Source: Gammaproteobacteria bacterium
GTDB lineage: Bacteria > Pseudomonadota > Gammaproteobacteria > Ga0077536
Assembly (NCBI GenBank): GCA_016191285.1
Contig: JACPPA010000026.1
Location: forward strand, 1-64,000
Direction of reading: 5' to 3'
DNA: 64,000 bases
How positions within the stretch are numbered: the stretch's first letter is position 1; each line of letters begins with the position of its first letter. This document shows positions 37,570-48,856 of the stretch, in pieces. Made by a program: the position numbers and the translations under genes. Under the pieces are notes generated by a model that saw only the letters and a program-made list of their open reading frames with translations, was not told where the DNA came from and ran no database searches.

Positions 37570-39819
37570 GTGACTGACGCTAACCTGTCCGATCTCGCCA
37601 AAGCCGAATTGAGTCACCGCGGCTGGCGCATGCTGAAAGACCGGTTGTTTGGGCTGGTCACGGCCATCGGCGGGGTGACCGTCATCCTCGCCATCCTGAC
37701 CATCTTTTTCTATCTCCTGTACGTGGTGTTTCCGCTGCTGCGCGGCGCCGCCTTAACGACCGAATGGCGGAGTACCGCTCCTTTGGGTGCGGTGCGCTAT
37801 CTCGCGTTGAATGAATACGCTGACGTGGCGTTTGCCGTGAACGACGACGGTAGCTATCGTTTTGAGCCGGTCAAAACGGGCGACGCGCTGGTAAGCGGTA
37901 ACTTGGTGCCACGCGGCGAGAGGCTTACGGCAGCGCATGGCGGCCAGCACGCACAGGCCACGTTCGCCCTCGGTTTCGCGAGCGGCAAGGTGTTGTTGGT
38001 GCGTCCGTCGTACGTAGTGAATTTTACCGGCAATGTGCGCCATACCGCCCCGCAGTTAACCTATCCGGCGGGCGTTGCGCCAATCAACGCCGCCCCGGCT
38101 GGAAGCGTCATCAAACTGGTGACCGCCGAAGCCTCCGGCGAAGCGATAACGATCATTGCGTTGACCGCGGCCAATGAACTGTATCTGACGCATTTATCGC
38201 GGCAACCATCATTGCTGGAGGATGATTCCACCTTCGAACAACACCAGGTGCAAATACCGCTCGCCGAGCCGCTACCGGCGTTTTTAATGATGGATGTCGA
38301 TCAATCAGAACTGTACGTGATTTCCGCCACGGGACACGTTACCTACTACGATATTCGGAATAAGGAGGCGCCGAAACTCGTTCAAGACCTGCAGGTCACG
38401 GCCGCGGATACCAAAATCACCGCCGCCGCTTTCTTGAGTGGGGGAACGTCGTTGTTGCTCGGCGATAATCGCGGCACGGTCACGCAGTGGATTCCGGTCC
38501 GCGACGAACAAAATAACTATCGACTCACCCGTATTCGGCGCTTCACGGCGTTGTCGGGCTCGATCCTCGCGATTACGCCAGAATATTATCGCAAGGGCTT
38601 CGCGGCGCTCGATGCGAGCGGCACCCTGGGACTCTTTCATACGACGTCTGAAGCTACGTTACTCATCGTTCCTCATCTCGTTAACGCGCCGCGCGCGCTG
38701 GCCTATTCGGCGCACGCCGATGTGCTCGCCATGGTCGATGGCACTGAACACTTGACGCTGCGCGGCGTCTCCAACGCGCACCCGGAAGTCTCCTGGCGTG
38801 CGCTGTGGGGCAAGGTTTGGTACGAAGGACGCAGTCAACCGGAATTCATTTGGCAGTCGTCGTCGGCGTCCAGCGATTTCGAACCGAAATTTAGTCTGAC
38901 GCCGTTGGCTTTTGGGACGTTGAAAGCCGCGGTATACGCGATGGCATTTGCCATTCCGGTGGCGATCTTGGGCGCGCTCTATACCGCCTATTTCATGCAT
39001 GCCCGGTTACGAATTTATGTGAAGCCATCGATTGAAATCATGGCCGCTTTGCCCACGGTCATCTTAGGTTTTCTCGCCGGGTTGTGGTTGGCGCCATTGA
39101 TAGAAACCCATCTCATCGGCGTGCTCGGTGCGACGCTGTTGCTGCCCTTGACCTTTTTCACCGCGGCATTGGTGTGGAGTCGCGTACCGGGGCTGCTCCG
39201 TCATCGCGTGCCAGACGGCTGTGAGGTACTACTACTGATCCCGGTGGTGTGCGTGGTGCTGTGGCTGGCGATGGATTTGAGTCAACCGCTCGAGCAATTG
39301 TGGTTCGGCGGCAATCTGCCGCGCTGGCTGACCCGCGAACTCGGTCTCACTTATGACCAACGCAATTCGCTGGTGGTCGGGATCGCGATGGGCTTCGCGG
39401 TGATCCCGAATATTTTTTCGATCAGCGAGGACGCAATATTTGGCGTCCCCCGCCAACTCACGACGGGTTCGCTCGCGCTCGGCGCGACGCCGTGGCAGAC
39501 GGTGACGCGCGTGGTGTTGTTGACGGCAAGCCCCGGTATCTTCTCCGCGATCATGATCGGTCTTGGGCGCGCAGTGGGCGAAACCATGATCGTGCTGATG
39601 TCGACCGGTAACACGCCGATCATCGACGCCAGCATCTTCACGGGATTTCGCGCGCTATCGGCCAATATCGCGGTCGAAATGCCCGAATCGGAAATCAACA
39701 GCACACACTACCGGATCCTGTTCCTGGCCGCGTTGGTGCTGTTCGCCGTGACCTTTATATTTAATACGGTGGCCGAAGTCGTCCGCCAGCGCTTACGCGC
39801 GAAATACGGCAACTTATGA
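37570..39819 (+). CDS. pstC: phosphate ABC transporter permease PstC with periplasmic beta-propeller-like insertion
   Basis: About 749 residues, more than twice the Escherichia coli PstC. TM1 is at about 28-57 (TVILAILTIFFYLLYVVFPL). About 375 residues follow with repeated short strands such as ATFALGFASGKVLLVRPSY, ELYVISATGHVTYYDIRNK and FLSGGTSLLLGDNRGTVTQW, spaced like blades of a WD40-type propeller. The permease core runs from about 437 to the end, with the EAA-type loop [20 protein letters not shown]. The frame is open from a TTG at 37510, but that codon lies in the T tract of the preceding hairpin, so the GTG at 37570 is preferred. Neither has a good ribosome site. Overlaps pstA by ATGA. 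Confidence 0.88.
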   Translation: MTDANLSDLAKAELSHRGWRMLKDRLFGLVTAIGGVTVILAILTIFFYLLYVVFPLLRGAALTTEWRSTAPLGAVRYLALNEYADVAFAVNDDGSYRFEPVKTGDALVSGNLVPRGERLTAAHGGQHAQATFALGFASGKVLLVRPSYVVNFTGNVRHTAPQLTYPAGVAPINAAPAGSVIKLVTAEASGEAITIIALTAANELYLTHLSRQPSLLEDDSTFEQHQVQIPLAEPLPAFLMMDVDQSELYVISATGHVTYYDIRNKEAPKLVQDLQVTAADTKITAAAFLSGGTSLLLGDNRGTVTQWIPVRDEQNNYRLTRIRRFTALSGSILAITPEYYRKGFAALDASGTLGLFHTTSEATLLIVPHLVNAPRALAYSAHADVLAMVDGTEHLTLRGVSNAHPEVSWRALWGKVWYEGRSQPEFIWQSSSASSDFEPKFSLTPLAFGTLKAAVYAMAFAIPVAILGALYTAYFMHARLRIYVKPSIEIMAALPTVILGFLAGLWLAPLIETHLIGVLGATLLLPLTFFTAALVWSRVPGLLRHRVPDGCEVLLLIPVVCVVLWLAMDLSQPLEQLWFGGNLPRWLTRELGLTYDQRNSLVVGIAMGFAVIPNIFSISEDAIFGVPRQLTTGSLALGATPWQTVTRVVLLTASPGIFSAIMIGLGRAVGETMIVLMSTGNTPIIDASIFTGFRALSANIAVEMPESEINSTHYRILFLAALVLFAVTFIFNTVAEVVRQRLRAKYGNL

Positions 39820-41483
39820 CCCCGAACCCGCGACCAAGCTTCACGCATTGGCTAAAGAGCGGTAACCCGTGGGTCTGGATGACCGCCGGCGCCGTCAGTT
39901 TAAGCCTGGTCATGGTGTTCGGCCTGCTGCTCATCATCGCGATCAACGGCCTGGCGCATTTCTGGCCGGCGCGCGTGGCTAAGGTTGTGCAAGAACGCGC
40001 GGATGGTACACACGAAACCTTGCTTGGTGAATTCGTCGACGCGGAAACCGTGACCGCGGCGCGGGTCCGCGACTCGGGAGGACGGGTCCCGCCCGACGCC
40101 ACCGTGGTAAAACGCCTGTTGCTTAAAGTCGGCAACCGCGATCTCGGCGACAGCGATTTCCGGTGGGTTCCCGAGCCTGAAATCACCACCCCTGATTATC
40201 CGGCGGAGGCCGTCGTCATCGAGCGTAGCGAATGGGGAAATTTCTACGGCTTTATCACCGGCTTGAGCGAACACGGGAAAGCGCTCGATGGCGCCAATGT
40301 GTGGGCCGAACTCGCCCCGCGTCTACAGCGCGGACATGATTTACGCGAGCAAATCGCGCACATCGAGAAGCGCGAAATTGGCAGTGTTAATTATCAGCTC
40401 GAACAACTGCGTCTGCGCGAGCGGGTGTTAGGTAAGGCCGGTGATACCGCCGGGCAGCAAGCGTTGCTTGCGCCGCGCGCGGTACTCGAAGCGCGCTTCG
40501 CCGCCTTGAGCGACACCCTTGCCGGCCTGAATTCGGAAATCAAGCGCGATGGCCTGTTGGTCACGACGGTCACCGGCGTCGAGCGCACCATCCCGATTGA
40601 AAAAATCGTGCGGCTTTATCGTCCGAACCAGATGCGTTGGCGCGAGAAGATCGCGCATTACTGCGTCAAGCTCGGCGAATTTGTCAGCGATGAACCGCGC
40701 GAAGCGAATACCGAGGGTGGGGTGTTCCCGGCTATCTTTGGCACGGTACTGATGGTCATGGTGATGTCCGTACTGGTGACGCCGTTTGGTGTCATCGCCG
40801 CCGTCTATTTACGTGAATACGCCAAACCCGGTCCGATCACGTCGGCAATCCGCATCGCGGTGAACAACTTGGCAGGAGTCCCGTCAGTGGTTTACGGGGT
40901 GTTTGGCTTTGGCTTCTTTGTGTATTTTCTAGGCGGCAACATCGATCGACTATTCTTCGCCGACAAATTGCCCGCGCCAACATTTGGCACGCCGGGACTT
41001 CTTTGGTCGGCGCTGACGTTGGCGTTGTTGACCGTGCCGGTAGTGATTGTCGCGACCGAAGAGGGCCTCGCGCGCATCCCGCGCGCGATCCGCGAAGGCA
41101 GCCTCGCGCTCGGCGCCACCAAGGCGGAAACGTTATGGCGCACGGTGTTGCCGATGGCGACGCCCGCGATGATGACGGGGTTAATTCTAGCGGTGGCGCG
41201 CGCCGCCGGCGAAGTGGCGCCGCTGATGATGGTGGGAGTAGTGAAACTCGCACCGTCCTTGCCGCTCGACGGCGATTTTCCCTATCTCCACCTCGATCGC
41301 AAATTCATGCATCTTGGATTTCATATCTTTGATGTCGGATTCCAGAGCCCCAATGTCGAAGCGGCGCGTCCGCTGGTTTATGCCACGGCGTTGTTGTTGG
41401 TGGTGATCATCATGTCGCTCAATCTAGCAGCGATTCAGATCCGCAATCGCTTGCGTGAGAAGTACAATGCAGCCGACCACTAA
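39816..41483 (+). CDS. pstA: phosphate ABC transporter permease PstA with long periplasmic coiled-coil insertion
   Basis: A 555-residue permease. TM1 (about 20-45) is followed by some 250 residues predicted to be periplasmic, with a charged helical stretch around [20 protein letters not shown] that should form a coiled coil. The permease core begins near residue 300 ([20 protein letters not shown]) and holds the ATPase-coupling loop [20 protein letters not shown]. Insertions of this kind are known in several gammaproteobacterial PstCA pairs. ATGA overlap with pstC, 17-base overlap with pstB. Confidence 0.9.
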   Translation: MTPNPRPSFTHWLKSGNPWVWMTAGAVSLSLVMVFGLLLIIAINGLAHFWPARVAKVVQERADGTHETLLGEFVDAETVTAARVRDSGGRVPPDATVVKRLLLKVGNRDLGDSDFRWVPEPEITTPDYPAEAVVIERSEWGNFYGFITGLSEHGKALDGANVWAELAPRLQRGHDLREQIAHIEKREIGSVNYQLEQLRLRERVLGKAGDTAGQQALLAPRAVLEARFAALSDTLAGLNSEIKRDGLLVTTVTGVERTIPIEKIVRLYRPNQMRWREKIAHYCVKLGEFVSDEPREANTEGGVFPAIFGTVLMVMVMSVLVTPFGVIAAVYLREYAKPGPITSAIRIAVNNLAGVPSVVYGVFGFGFFVYFLGGNIDRLFFADKLPAPTFGTPGLLWSALTLALLTVPVVIVATEEGLARIPRAIREGSLALGATKAETLWRTVLPMATPAMMTGLILAVARAAGEVAPLMMVGVVKLAPSLPLDGDFPYLHLDRKFMHLGFHIFDVGFQSPNVEAARPLVYATALLLVVIIMSLNLAAIQIRNRLREKYNAADH

Positions 41484-42342
41484 ACACGAGCCTGGCGCTG
41501 CGCGCGACCCAGCATCGAATACCAACACCATGACACTTGGCGTCGACCTCCGCGCAATCCATTCGCCCGACGCGATTTCCAGCGGGCCGGCCGAATGCCT
41601 GCGAGTCGAAAACCTATCGCTGTATTACGGTGAGACGCGCGCGTTGCACGATATTCAATTGGTGATCCCGGAACGCTGCGTGACGGCGTTCATCGGTCCG
41701 AGCGGCTGTGGCAAATCCACCTTGCTCCGCTGCTTCAATCGCATGAATGAATTGATCCAGGGCGTGCGGATCGAAGGATCGATCAAGCTGCGCGGCGAGA
41801 ACATTTACGATCCGACGGTTAATGTCGCCAATTTGCGTCGGCGCGTCGGCATGGTGTTTCAAAAGCCGAATCCCTTTCCGAAATCGATCTATGAAAACGT
41901 CGCCTACGGACTCCGTATCCAAGGGATCAAGAACCGCCGCGTTCTCGATCGCGCAGTCGAACGGGCGCTCCGCGATGCCGCGTTATGGGACGAAGTTCGC
42001 GATCGCATCCATGAGAGTGCGTTAGGCCTGTCGGGGGGCCAACAGCAGCGCCTGGTCATTGCGCGCGCCATCGCCATCGAACCCGAGGTGTTACTGCTCG
42101 ACGAACCGGCGTCGGCCCTGGATCCCCTCTCGACGCTCAAAATCGAGGAATTGGTCTACGAACTGAAGCAAAATTACACGATTGTGATCGTCACCCATAA
42201 CATGCAGCAAGCGGCGCGCGTGTCGGACTACACTGCCTTCATGTACCTGGGTGATCTGATCGAATTTGGTGAAACCAAACATTTATTCACCAAACCCAAG
42301 CAGAAACGGACTGAAGACTACATTACCGGCCGCTACGGCTAG
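41467..42342 (+). CDS. pstB: phosphate ABC transporter ATP-binding protein PstB
   Basis: A 291-residue ATPase. Walker [10 protein letters not shown], PstB-specific FNRMNELI, Q-loop [20 protein letters not shown], signature LSGGQQQRL and Walker [17 protein letters not shown] at 41467 preceded by GTGAGAAG. The N-terminus carries about 45 extra residues before the ATPase fold. Powers PstCA uptake. Confidence 0.95.
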   Translation: MQPTTKHEPGAARDPASNTNTMTLGVDLRAIHSPDAISSGPAECLRVENLSLYYGETRALHDIQLVIPERCVTAFIGPSGCGKSTLLRCFNRMNELIQGVRIEGSIKLRGENIYDPTVNVANLRRRVGMVFQKPNPFPKSIYENVAYGLRIQGIKNRRVLDRAVERALRDAALWDEVRDRIHESALGLSGGQQQRLVIARAIAIEPEVLLLDEPASALDPLSTLKIEELVYELKQNYTIVIVTHNMQQAARVSDYTAFMYLGDLIEFGETKHLFTKPKQKRTEDYITGRYG

Positions 42343-42359
42343 CGGAAAAGGCATTCAAC

Positions 42360-43076
42360 ATGGTTTTATCGCGCACCCATCATATTTCGCATCAGTTCGA
42401 CAAAGAGCTCGAAGACATTCGCTCCAAGGTCCTCGCCATGGGTGGCTTGGTGGAAGAATTATTAAGTCAATTGCTCGAAGCCTTATCGAAGACCGACATT
42501 GAACTCGCCGAGCAAGTCGCCGCCAGCGACTACAAAGTAAATGACATGGAAGTCGATATCGATGGCGAATGCACGGCCATCCTGCTGCGCCGCCAGCCGG
42601 CCGCGAGCGATCTGCGCTTGGTGTTGGCGGTCAGTAAAATCATCACCGATCTGGAACGCGTGGGCGATGAAGTGAAGAAGGTCGCCCGAGTTGTCACCAA
42701 CATCGTGACCACCGGCAGCCCGCGCTCGTACTACGTCGGCGTTTTAGGGATGGGCTACCACGTGCGCCGCATGCTGCGTGCAGCGCTCGATGCTTTCGCG
42801 CGCATGGATACCCAGGCGGCAATCGAGGTCTCACAAGAAGATCAGGAAGTCGACAAAGAACTCGAAGCCGTCATGCGTCAACTCATCACGTATATGATGG
42901 AAGATCCACGCAGTATCCGCGGCGTGCTCGACGCCGTGCTCGCGGCACGGGCGTTCGAGCGCATAGGCGATCACGCCGACAACATTTGCGAAAACGCGAT
43001 CTTCCTGGTCGAAGGCAAGGATGTGCGACATGTCGCCCTGGAAGATCTGAAGCAGCAGTTGCAACAAGGCCACTAA
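42360..43076 (+). CDS. phoU: phosphate signalling protein PhoU
   Basis: A 238-residue protein of two three-helix bundles. SHQFDKELEDIRSKVLAMGG opens the first, and DLERVGDEVKKVARV and AFERIGDHADNICENAIFLV are the two conserved metal-binding repeats ([E/D]R[I/V]GD). PhoU links the Pst transporter to PhoR to shut off the regulon when phosphate is ample. Last gene of the operon. Confidence 0.95.
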   Translation: MVLSRTHHISHQFDKELEDIRSKVLAMGGLVEELLSQLLEALSKTDIELAEQVAASDYKVNDMEVDIDGECTAILLRRQPAASDLRLVLAVSKIITDLERVGDEVKKVARVVTNIVTTGSPRSYYVGVLGMGYHVRRMLRAALDAFARMDTQAAIEVSQEDQEVDKELEAVMRQLITYMMEDPRSIRGVLDAVLAARAFERIGDHADNICENAIFLVEGKDVRHVALEDLKQQLQQGH

Positions 43077-43366
43077 ATACCCTGCATTGCCATGGGCTCA
43101 AGACGAGGCGCCCGACCTGAATTGTGAGGTCCGTCATCAGGCGCAGCGGCGTCACCCGCGCCGACCCGGGATCCAGGGGCGGAACTACCGGCGCGATCCC
43201 GCCCCGGATAGTCGCTGCGCGAATTCCGGGGTGACGTCTATAAGGGCTGCGCACGTTCCGGGCTGGCGGGGTTCTCAGCATCCGGTGTCGACGCCGCCTC
43301 GAAGCCTGCGTTGGTCTTAAATTACAAGGCGGACTATTTAGTGTTGTCCCACAATAGGCGTTTCGA

Positions 43367-43434
43367 TTGTGGGAGCGGCTTTAGCCGCGAATTGGACCGC
43401 AATAAAGATTCGAAGCTCAAAGCGGCTCCCACCA
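43367..43434. repeat. REP hairpin with one variant arm, between phoU and phoR
   Basis: GTGGGAGCGGCTTTAGCCGC faces a variant arm (AAGCTCAAAGCGGCTCCCAC). A further short inverted repeat TCCCACAAT / ATTGTGGGA overlaps its left edge at 43347-43374. The rest of the 440-base gap (43077-43346 and 43435-43516) has no recognisable gene or RNA. This is the rightmost REP in the window. Confidence 0.8.
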
Positions 43435-43516
43435 AGCGCCGCCGGTGGCCGGCGAATTATGAAAGTACATTGCGGAACAGCACAAGAAGCTATCTCAAAA
43501 CTCCGCAGGCGTCGTT

Positions 43517-44830
43517 TTATGCGGGTCGCGACAGCGGCAGCGCGGCCTGCGCGACGATCGTCGACGGTGGAAAATCGCAGCGAAATGTGCTGCCTTCACC
43601 GAGTTTGGTTCTGATATCCAAGGTCGCGCCGTGACGCAATAACACATGCTTGACGATGGCGAGTCCCAACCCCGTGCCGCCGGGTCCGCGCGCGCGCGAC
43701 GAATCGACCCGGTAAAAACGTTCGGTAATCCGTTCGAGGTGTTCTTCGCCAATTCCGATGCCGTTGTCTTGCACTTCGAAATGCGCGCCCCGTGCGTCGG
43801 CATACCAACGGATCTGAATCAGACCCTTGGCCGGCGTGTAGTTCACGGCATTGAAAATGAGGTTCGAGAACGCACTCACGAGTTCGCTCTCGGAGCCGGT
43901 GACTTGAAGCACGGGATCTGCTTCGAGCGCAAACAAATGATCGCGAGGGCCACTCAGCGCGCGGGCTTGTTTTACGAGGTTGCTTAATAATTCACTGACC
44001 AAGACCGGCGCCGGATTCGGTACTTGGTCATCTTGTTCAAGCCGCGATAACAACAGCAATTCTTCAACGAGGGTCTGCATGCGATTGGCATGTGCGTGCA
44101 GTTGATCGAGCACCGGTAGCCAAGCTGGCGGCGCCAAGTTGCGTTGGTCTTGCAAGGTCTCCAAATAGCCGCGAAACACGGTAATGGGAGTGCGCAATTC
44201 ATGCGAAACATTGGCGACGAAGTCGCTACGGATCTGATTGGCACGATGCAGTTGGGTTACATCGCGCGCGACAAATAGCCATTGTGCCGCCCCGTATGGC
44301 GCTAGCAACACACTTAGAAATCGATTGGGAATGGTCGGCGACGGAATTTCAAGCGCGGTCGATGCCGTGTGATCGCGCACGAAATCACGCAGTTTCGGCA
44401 GACGAATGAGATTGGTGATTCGCTGGCCTAAGTCATCCGGCCAGCGGATCCCCAAGTAACGCGCGGCGGCTTCGTTCGCCCACTGCACGGCGCCGTGTTC
44501 GTCGAGGACCACGGTCGCGTCCGGCAACGCGCGCGTGGCCTGTTGAAACTGTTTGAGATAAGCGGCGAGCTTTTTCTTGCGCTTTTTGTGGCGCTCGCGC
44601 AGATAGTCGATTTCAATCGTGATCTCTTCGAACACCCCGGGCGGTTCATGGGGTTCGTGGGTTTTGCCGTCGCGGACCCAATTGAGCAAGCCGGCCAACG
44701 TGCGGTGTAGCCACAGGATATAAACCAACGCGCCCGCGCAAAAACTGAGGGCATAGGCGCTACTCGCAACTCCGATCATCAGTGCCGCAAAACTCACACT
44801 TACTAAACGCCAGAAGTCTTTGCTTAACAT
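43517..44830 (-). CDS. phoR: phosphate regulon sensor histidine kinase PhoR
   Basis: A 437-residue kinase with two N-terminal membrane helices (about 5-40), a charged linker, a PAS domain ([20 protein letters not shown]) and the kinase core. The phosphoacceptor histidine is in [21 protein letters not shown] box FNAVNYTP, G1 DNGIGIG and G2 [15 protein letters not shown] are intact. It has no large periplasmic sensor, as usual for PhoR, which senses phosphate through Pst and PhoU. Downstream of phoB. Confidence 0.93.
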   Translation of the reverse strand: MLSKDFWRLVSVSFAALMIGVASSAYALSFCAGALVYILWLHRTLAGLLNWVRDGKTHEPHEPPGVFEEITIEIDYLRERHKKRKKKLAAYLKQFQQATRALPDATVVLDEHGAVQWANEAAARYLGIRWPDDLGQRITNLIRLPKLRDFVRDHTASTALEIPSPTIPNRFLSVLLAPYGAAQWLFVARDVTQLHRANQIRSDFVANVSHELRTPITVFRGYLETLQDQRNLAPPAWLPVLDQLHAHANRMQTLVEELLLLSRLEQDDQVPNPAPVLVSELLSNLVKQARALSGPRDHLFALEADPVLQVTGSESELVSAFSNLIFNAVNYTPAKGLIQIRWYADARGAHFEVQDNGIGIGEEHLERITERFYRVDSSRARGPGGTGLGLAIVKHVLLRHGATLDIRTKLGEGSTFRCDFPPSTIVAQAALPLSRPA

Positions 44831-44901
44831 CGCGTTCCGTCACTGGCCTAAGTTTAAGAACGGCTGGCACGCGCCGACGCGCGTGAGACATCTCTAATAG
44901 T

Positions 44902-45594
44902 TTAGGGGGTTTGGATGGAAAAGCGGTAGCCGACACTGCGCACGGTTTGGATCAGATGGTCGCAATCAAACGGCTCCAAGAGCTTGCGCAATCGCCGAAT
45001 ATGCACATCGACCGTGCGTTCTTCGATATAGGCTTGATTACCCCAGACCTCGTCCAACAATTGGCTGCGACTGTAAACGCGTTCGGGATGAGTGATAAAG
45101 AACTGGAGCAGACGGAATTCGGTCGGGCTAACTTCGACGAATTGTTCCCCGATGGTGACGCGATGGGTCTGTGTGTCGATCTTGAGGCGACCGGCGAGTA
45201 ATACGTCAGCCAAATCTCCCGTTCGCGTCCGCCGCAACACGGCGCGCACGCGAGCCAATAATTCCCGAGTCGAGAACGGTTTGGTGATGTAATCATCCGC
45301 GCCGCTGTCAAAGCCCTTGATCTTGTCGGCTTCGTCGCCCTTCGCGGTCAACATGATGACCGGGATCTCGGTTAATTTGGGATCGCGCTTCAGGCGCCGT
45401 GCGAAATCGATCCCACTGATGCCGGGCAACATCCAATCGAGCAAAATCAAATCCGGGCGTAATTCACTCAACGACGATTGGGCTTCGTCGACGGTCCCGG
45501 CTTCCCGGCAGTGATAACCGTCGCCGGCCAGCGCGAAACCGAGCATTTGCCGGATTGCGGGTTCGTCGTCGACGATGAGTATGCTGTGAGTCAT
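44902..45594 (-). CDS. phoB: phosphate regulon response regulator PhoB
   Basis: A 230-residue OmpR-type regulator. Receiver domain with ILIVDDEPAIRQML, phospho-aspartate in LILLDWMLPGISG, and ITKPFSTRELLARVRAVLRR. The winged-helix C-terminus has SPTEFRLLQFFITHPERVYS and RTVDVHIRRLRKLLEP. The ATG at 45594 gives the usual length; the frame's first ATG is at 45630. Binds Pho boxes such as the one proposed before pstS. Confidence 0.95.
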   Translation of the reverse strand: MTHSILIVDDEPAIRQMLGFALAGDGYHCREAGTVDEAQSSLSELRPDLILLDWMLPGISGIDFARRLKRDPKLTEIPVIMLTAKGDEADKIKGFDSGADDYITKPFSTRELLARVRAVLRRTRTGDLADVLLAGRLKIDTQTHRVTIGEQFVEVSPTEFRLLQFFITHPERVYSRSQLLDEVWGNQAYIEERTVDVHIRRLRKLLEPFDCDHLIQTVRSVGYRFSIQTP

Positions 45595-45758
45595 GCAGTG
45601 ATTAACACAGTCCGAGTCGGACAGCCTCACATTAAATGTCGTGATTATTACATGGATGTGAAAACCACCCAGGCGCGAGTCGTCGTGCCTTAGGGCAAGG
45701 ACTGACCACGAACGGGAAGTCGTCCTGCGACGGGATCAGACCGCGACTGAATTCCAAT

Positions 45759-45788
45759 TTGATGAGTCAACCATGCCTCGCCTATGCT
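45759..45788 (+). promoter_or_regulatory. possible sigma-70 promoter for the ComEA-like gene
   Basis: TTGATG (45759-45764) and TATGCT (45783-45788) with an 18-base spacer, about 70 bases before the gene. Matches 4 of 6 at each box, so this is only suggestive. Confidence 0.3.
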
Positions 45789-45860
45789 GCCGACGCAGTG
45801 CCGCTTTAAGCGCGCTGGGTTCAAGGACTGAACTGTTCAATCAACATGGAGAGTACGGAT

Positions 45861-46139
45861 ATGCCCAAACTACGCACTTACTTCGGGGCTTTGTTGCTCG
45901 GCTGCGCCCTGCATGCGGCCGCCGCGGAGCGCACGGTCGACATCAATTCGGCGGATGCCACGACCTTGGCCGAAGTCATGGTCGGGATCGGACCGTCCAA
46001 GGCGCAGGCCATCGTGAGCTATCGCAAGGAAAACGGGCCGTTCAAATCGGTCGATGACCTCGGCCTAATCAAAGGCATCGGCAGCGCCACCATCGATAAG
46101 AATCGCGAGCGTTTGACTGTCGCGAAGCCCGCTCAATAG
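45861..46139 (+). CDS. ComEA-like helix-hairpin-helix protein
   Basis: A 92-residue exported protein. The signal peptide ([19 protein letters not shown]) is followed by [20 protein letters not shown] and [18 protein letters not shown], the two helix-hairpin-helix motifs of ComEA, which binds incoming DNA in natural transformation. GGAGAG precedes the ATG at 45861. No other competence gene is in the window. Proteins this short occur widely and may have other roles. Confidence 0.87.
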   Translation: MPKLRTYFGALLLGCALHAAAAERTVDINSADATTLAEVMVGIGPSKAQAIVSYRKENGPFKSVDDLGLIKGIGSATIDKNRERLTVAKPAQ

Positions 46140-46254
46140 CCTGCCCCCCTTGCGCCTTCGCGCCCACCGGCGCGTCCCAACTTTCGCGCCGGTGTCTTTT
46201 GCGCCCAGTCCCCGCCGTGGGTTATCCTCGCCGCCCGCTTCAAGCAGCATTTCT

Positions 46255-48852
46255 ATGGACGAACGATATAACCCGGCCGACCTCGAGCCGCGCGTGCAAG
46301 CGCGGTGGGCGGCGGCCAATGCGTTTGCGGTGGTGGAAGACCCGGCGCGCGCGAAATTCTATTGCCTGTGCATGTTTCCGTACCCGAGCGGACGGTTGCA
46401 CATGGGCCACGTGCGGAACTACACCATTGGTGACGTGATTGCCCGCTATCAGCGGATGCTCGGAAAGAACGTTTTACAGCCCATGGGTTGGGATGCCTTC
46501 GGTCTTCCGGCTGAAAATGCGGCCATCGAAAACAATGTCCCGCCAGCCCATTGGACTCGCTCCAACATCGACTACATGCGCGGCCAACTCCAACGCTTAG
46601 GCTTTGGTTACGACTGGACTCGTGAACTTGCCACCTGCGATCCCAGCTATTACCGCTGGGAGCAATGGTTTTTTACCCAGCTCTATGCGCGCGATCTGGT
46701 GTATCGCAAGACGGCAGTGGTCAATTGGGATCCAGTCGATCAAACCGTCTTGGCCAACGAGCAGGTCATCGACGGCCGCGGCTGGCGTTCGGGCGCACTG
46801 GTTGAGCGGCGCGAGATCCCACAATGGTTCCTGCGAATTACGGCCTATGCCGAAGAACTGCTCGCCGATCTTGATCGCCTTGAAGGCTGGCCGGAGGCGG
46901 TAAAGACCATGCAGCGCAACTGGATCGGCCGCTCGGAAGGATTGCGGATCCGGTTTGAATTAATGGACGGCAGCGGCGATCTTGAAGTGTTTACGACCCG
47001 GCCGGACACCCTTTTTGGCGTGACTTATATGGCAGTTGCGCCTGAGCACCCCGTGGCGCGACGGGCCGCCCTGCACAACCCCGAGATCGCGGCATTTCTC
47101 GCGAGCTGCGCGCAGACGTCGACCTCCGAAGCCGTGCTTGAAAAACTCGAGAAGCGCGGTCTCCCGCTCAACGTTGCGGTGCGCCATCCACTGACCGGCG
47201 ATGTACTCCCGGTGTGGGTTGCGAATTTTGTCCTGATGACCTACGGCACTGGCGCGGTGATGTCGGTGCCCGGCCACGACCAACGCGACTACGAGTTTGC
47301 CAAGGTCTACGGTCTCCCCATTCGCCAAGTCATTTTTCCAAGCGCGGGGGCTAACGTTGGCATCGAAGAAACGGCGTGCACGGAAAAAGGCCTGACCGGC
47401 AATAGCGGCGACTACGACGGTCTGGAGTTTCAGCAGGCCTTCGACGCGATTGCAGGTGCGCTCGCCACTGCCGGTCGTGCCGAGCATCAAGTGCAATTTC
47501 GCCTTCGCGATTGGCTGGTTTCGCGTCAACGCTACTGGGGCTGTCCAATTCCGGTGGTGTATACCGCGGACAACACCTTAGTTCCCGAGTCCGCGGAGCG
47601 CCTACCCGTGACGCTACCGGAAGACGTCGAATGGAAAGGCGTTGCCTCGCCGCTGCTTGGCATGCCGAGCTTTATCAATACGACTGTCCCGAACACCAAT
47701 CAGCCGGCGCGACGCGAGACCGATACCTTCGACACCTTTTTCGAATCGTCGTGGTATTACGCGCGTTTCTGCTGTCCGGATAGTGATAACGCGATGGTCG
47801 ACGCGCGCGCGCGCTATTGGATGCCTGTCGATATCTACATTGGCGGTATCGAGCACGCCGTGCTGCATCTGTTGTACGCGCGCTTCTTCCATAAGTTAAT
47901 GCGCGATGCCGGGCTTGCGGTGGCGGATGAACCGTTCACGCGCCTGCTCACGCAGGGCATGGTGTGCAAGGAAACTTACTTTCGCGAAGCGGCCAACGGT
48001 AAGAAAACCTATTTCAATCCCGCCGCCGTCGAGGTCACGACGGACGAAAAAGGCCGCGCGGTAGCCGCGGTCTTGACCACCGACGGTCAGCCCGTCGCGA
48101 TCGGCGCCGTGGAGAAAATGTCGAAATCGAAGAATAACGGCATCGACCCGCAGACGTTGATCGATCGTTACGGCGCCGATACGGTGCGGCTCTACACGAT
48201 GTTTGCAGCGCCGCCCGAGCAGACTCTGGAATGGTCGGATACCGCCGTTGAAGGTGCATTTCGATTTCTGCGGGGCTTGTGGCGCCTAGTTCATGCGCAC
48301 GTCGCGCGTGGCGTGGTCGCGCCGGCTACCGCCGCCACCGTGAGTGGCAAACCGACCCTGCAAGCGTTACGCCGCCGGATCCATGAGACCATCGCCAAAG
48401 TCACCGATGACATTAGCCGCCGGTATAAATTCAATACGGCGATTGCCGCGGTCATGGAATTGGTGAATACCTTACAACGCGTTACCGAGCGCGATGACGC
48501 GGCGCGGGCCGTGTTACAGGAAGGACTCGAAAGTTGCGTGTTGCTCCTTGCGCCGATCGTGCCACACTGCGCGGATGGCTTATGGGCCGCGCTTAAGCGT
48601 CCGGCGGATTCGTTGCTCGATCACCCATGGCCACGCGTCGACGAAACGGCATTGGTGCGTAGCGAGGTGGAACTCGTGGTCCAGATCAACGGCAAGAAAC
48701 GCAGTGTGGTGGCGCTTGCCGCGGACGCTGATCACGCCGAAATCGAAGCCGCGGCGCTCGCCGACTCCCATGTCGCGCGCCACCTTGAAGGTCAGACCGT
48801 GCGTAAGGTGGTCGTTGTTCCCGGCCGGTTGGTGAACATCGTCGCGAATTGA
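46255..48852 (+). CDS. leuS: leucyl-tRNA synthetase
   Basis: An 865-residue class I synthetase. HIGH-type motif is HMGH in [20 protein letters not shown] is in [15 protein letters not shown]. The editing domain (about 220-420) has [20 protein letters not shown]. The start at 46255 ([18 protein letters not shown]) fits the family; the frame is open to 46150 but that stretch is not conserved-looking. First gene of a run to maf. Confidence 0.96.
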   Translation: MDERYNPADLEPRVQARWAAANAFAVVEDPARAKFYCLCMFPYPSGRLHMGHVRNYTIGDVIARYQRMLGKNVLQPMGWDAFGLPAENAAIENNVPPAHWTRSNIDYMRGQLQRLGFGYDWTRELATCDPSYYRWEQWFFTQLYARDLVYRKTAVVNWDPVDQTVLANEQVIDGRGWRSGALVERREIPQWFLRITAYAEELLADLDRLEGWPEAVKTMQRNWIGRSEGLRIRFELMDGSGDLEVFTTRPDTLFGVTYMAVAPEHPVARRAALHNPEIAAFLASCAQTSTSEAVLEKLEKRGLPLNVAVRHPLTGDVLPVWVANFVLMTYGTGAVMSVPGHDQRDYEFAKVYGLPIRQVIFPSAGANVGIEETACTEKGLTGNSGDYDGLEFQQAFDAIAGALATAGRAEHQVQFRLRDWLVSRQRYWGCPIPVVYTADNTLVPESAERLPVTLPEDVEWKGVASPLLGMPSFINTTVPNTNQPARRETDTFDTFFESSWYYARFCCPDSDNAMVDARARYWMPVDIYIGGIEHAVLHLLYARFFHKLMRDAGLAVADEPFTRLLTQGMVCKETYFREAANGKKTYFNPAAVEVTTDEKGRAVAAVLTTDGQPVAIGAVEKMSKSKNNGIDPQTLIDRYGADTVRLYTMFAAPPEQTLEWSDTAVEGAFRFLRGLWRLVHAHVARGVVAPATAATVSGKPTLQALRRRIHETIAKVTDDISRRYKFNTAIAAVMELVNTLQRVTERDDAARAVLQEGLESCVLLLAPIVPHCADGLWAALKRPADSLLDHPWPRVDETALVRSEVELVVQINGKKRSVVALAADADHAEIEAAALADSHVARHLEGQTVRKVVVVPGRLVNIVAN

Positions 48853-48856
48853 AACG

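Noticed and set aside
45594-45660. Pho box upstream of phoB
   Set aside because: Two CTGT stretches are present on the minus strand but spaced 16 bases apart instead of 11.
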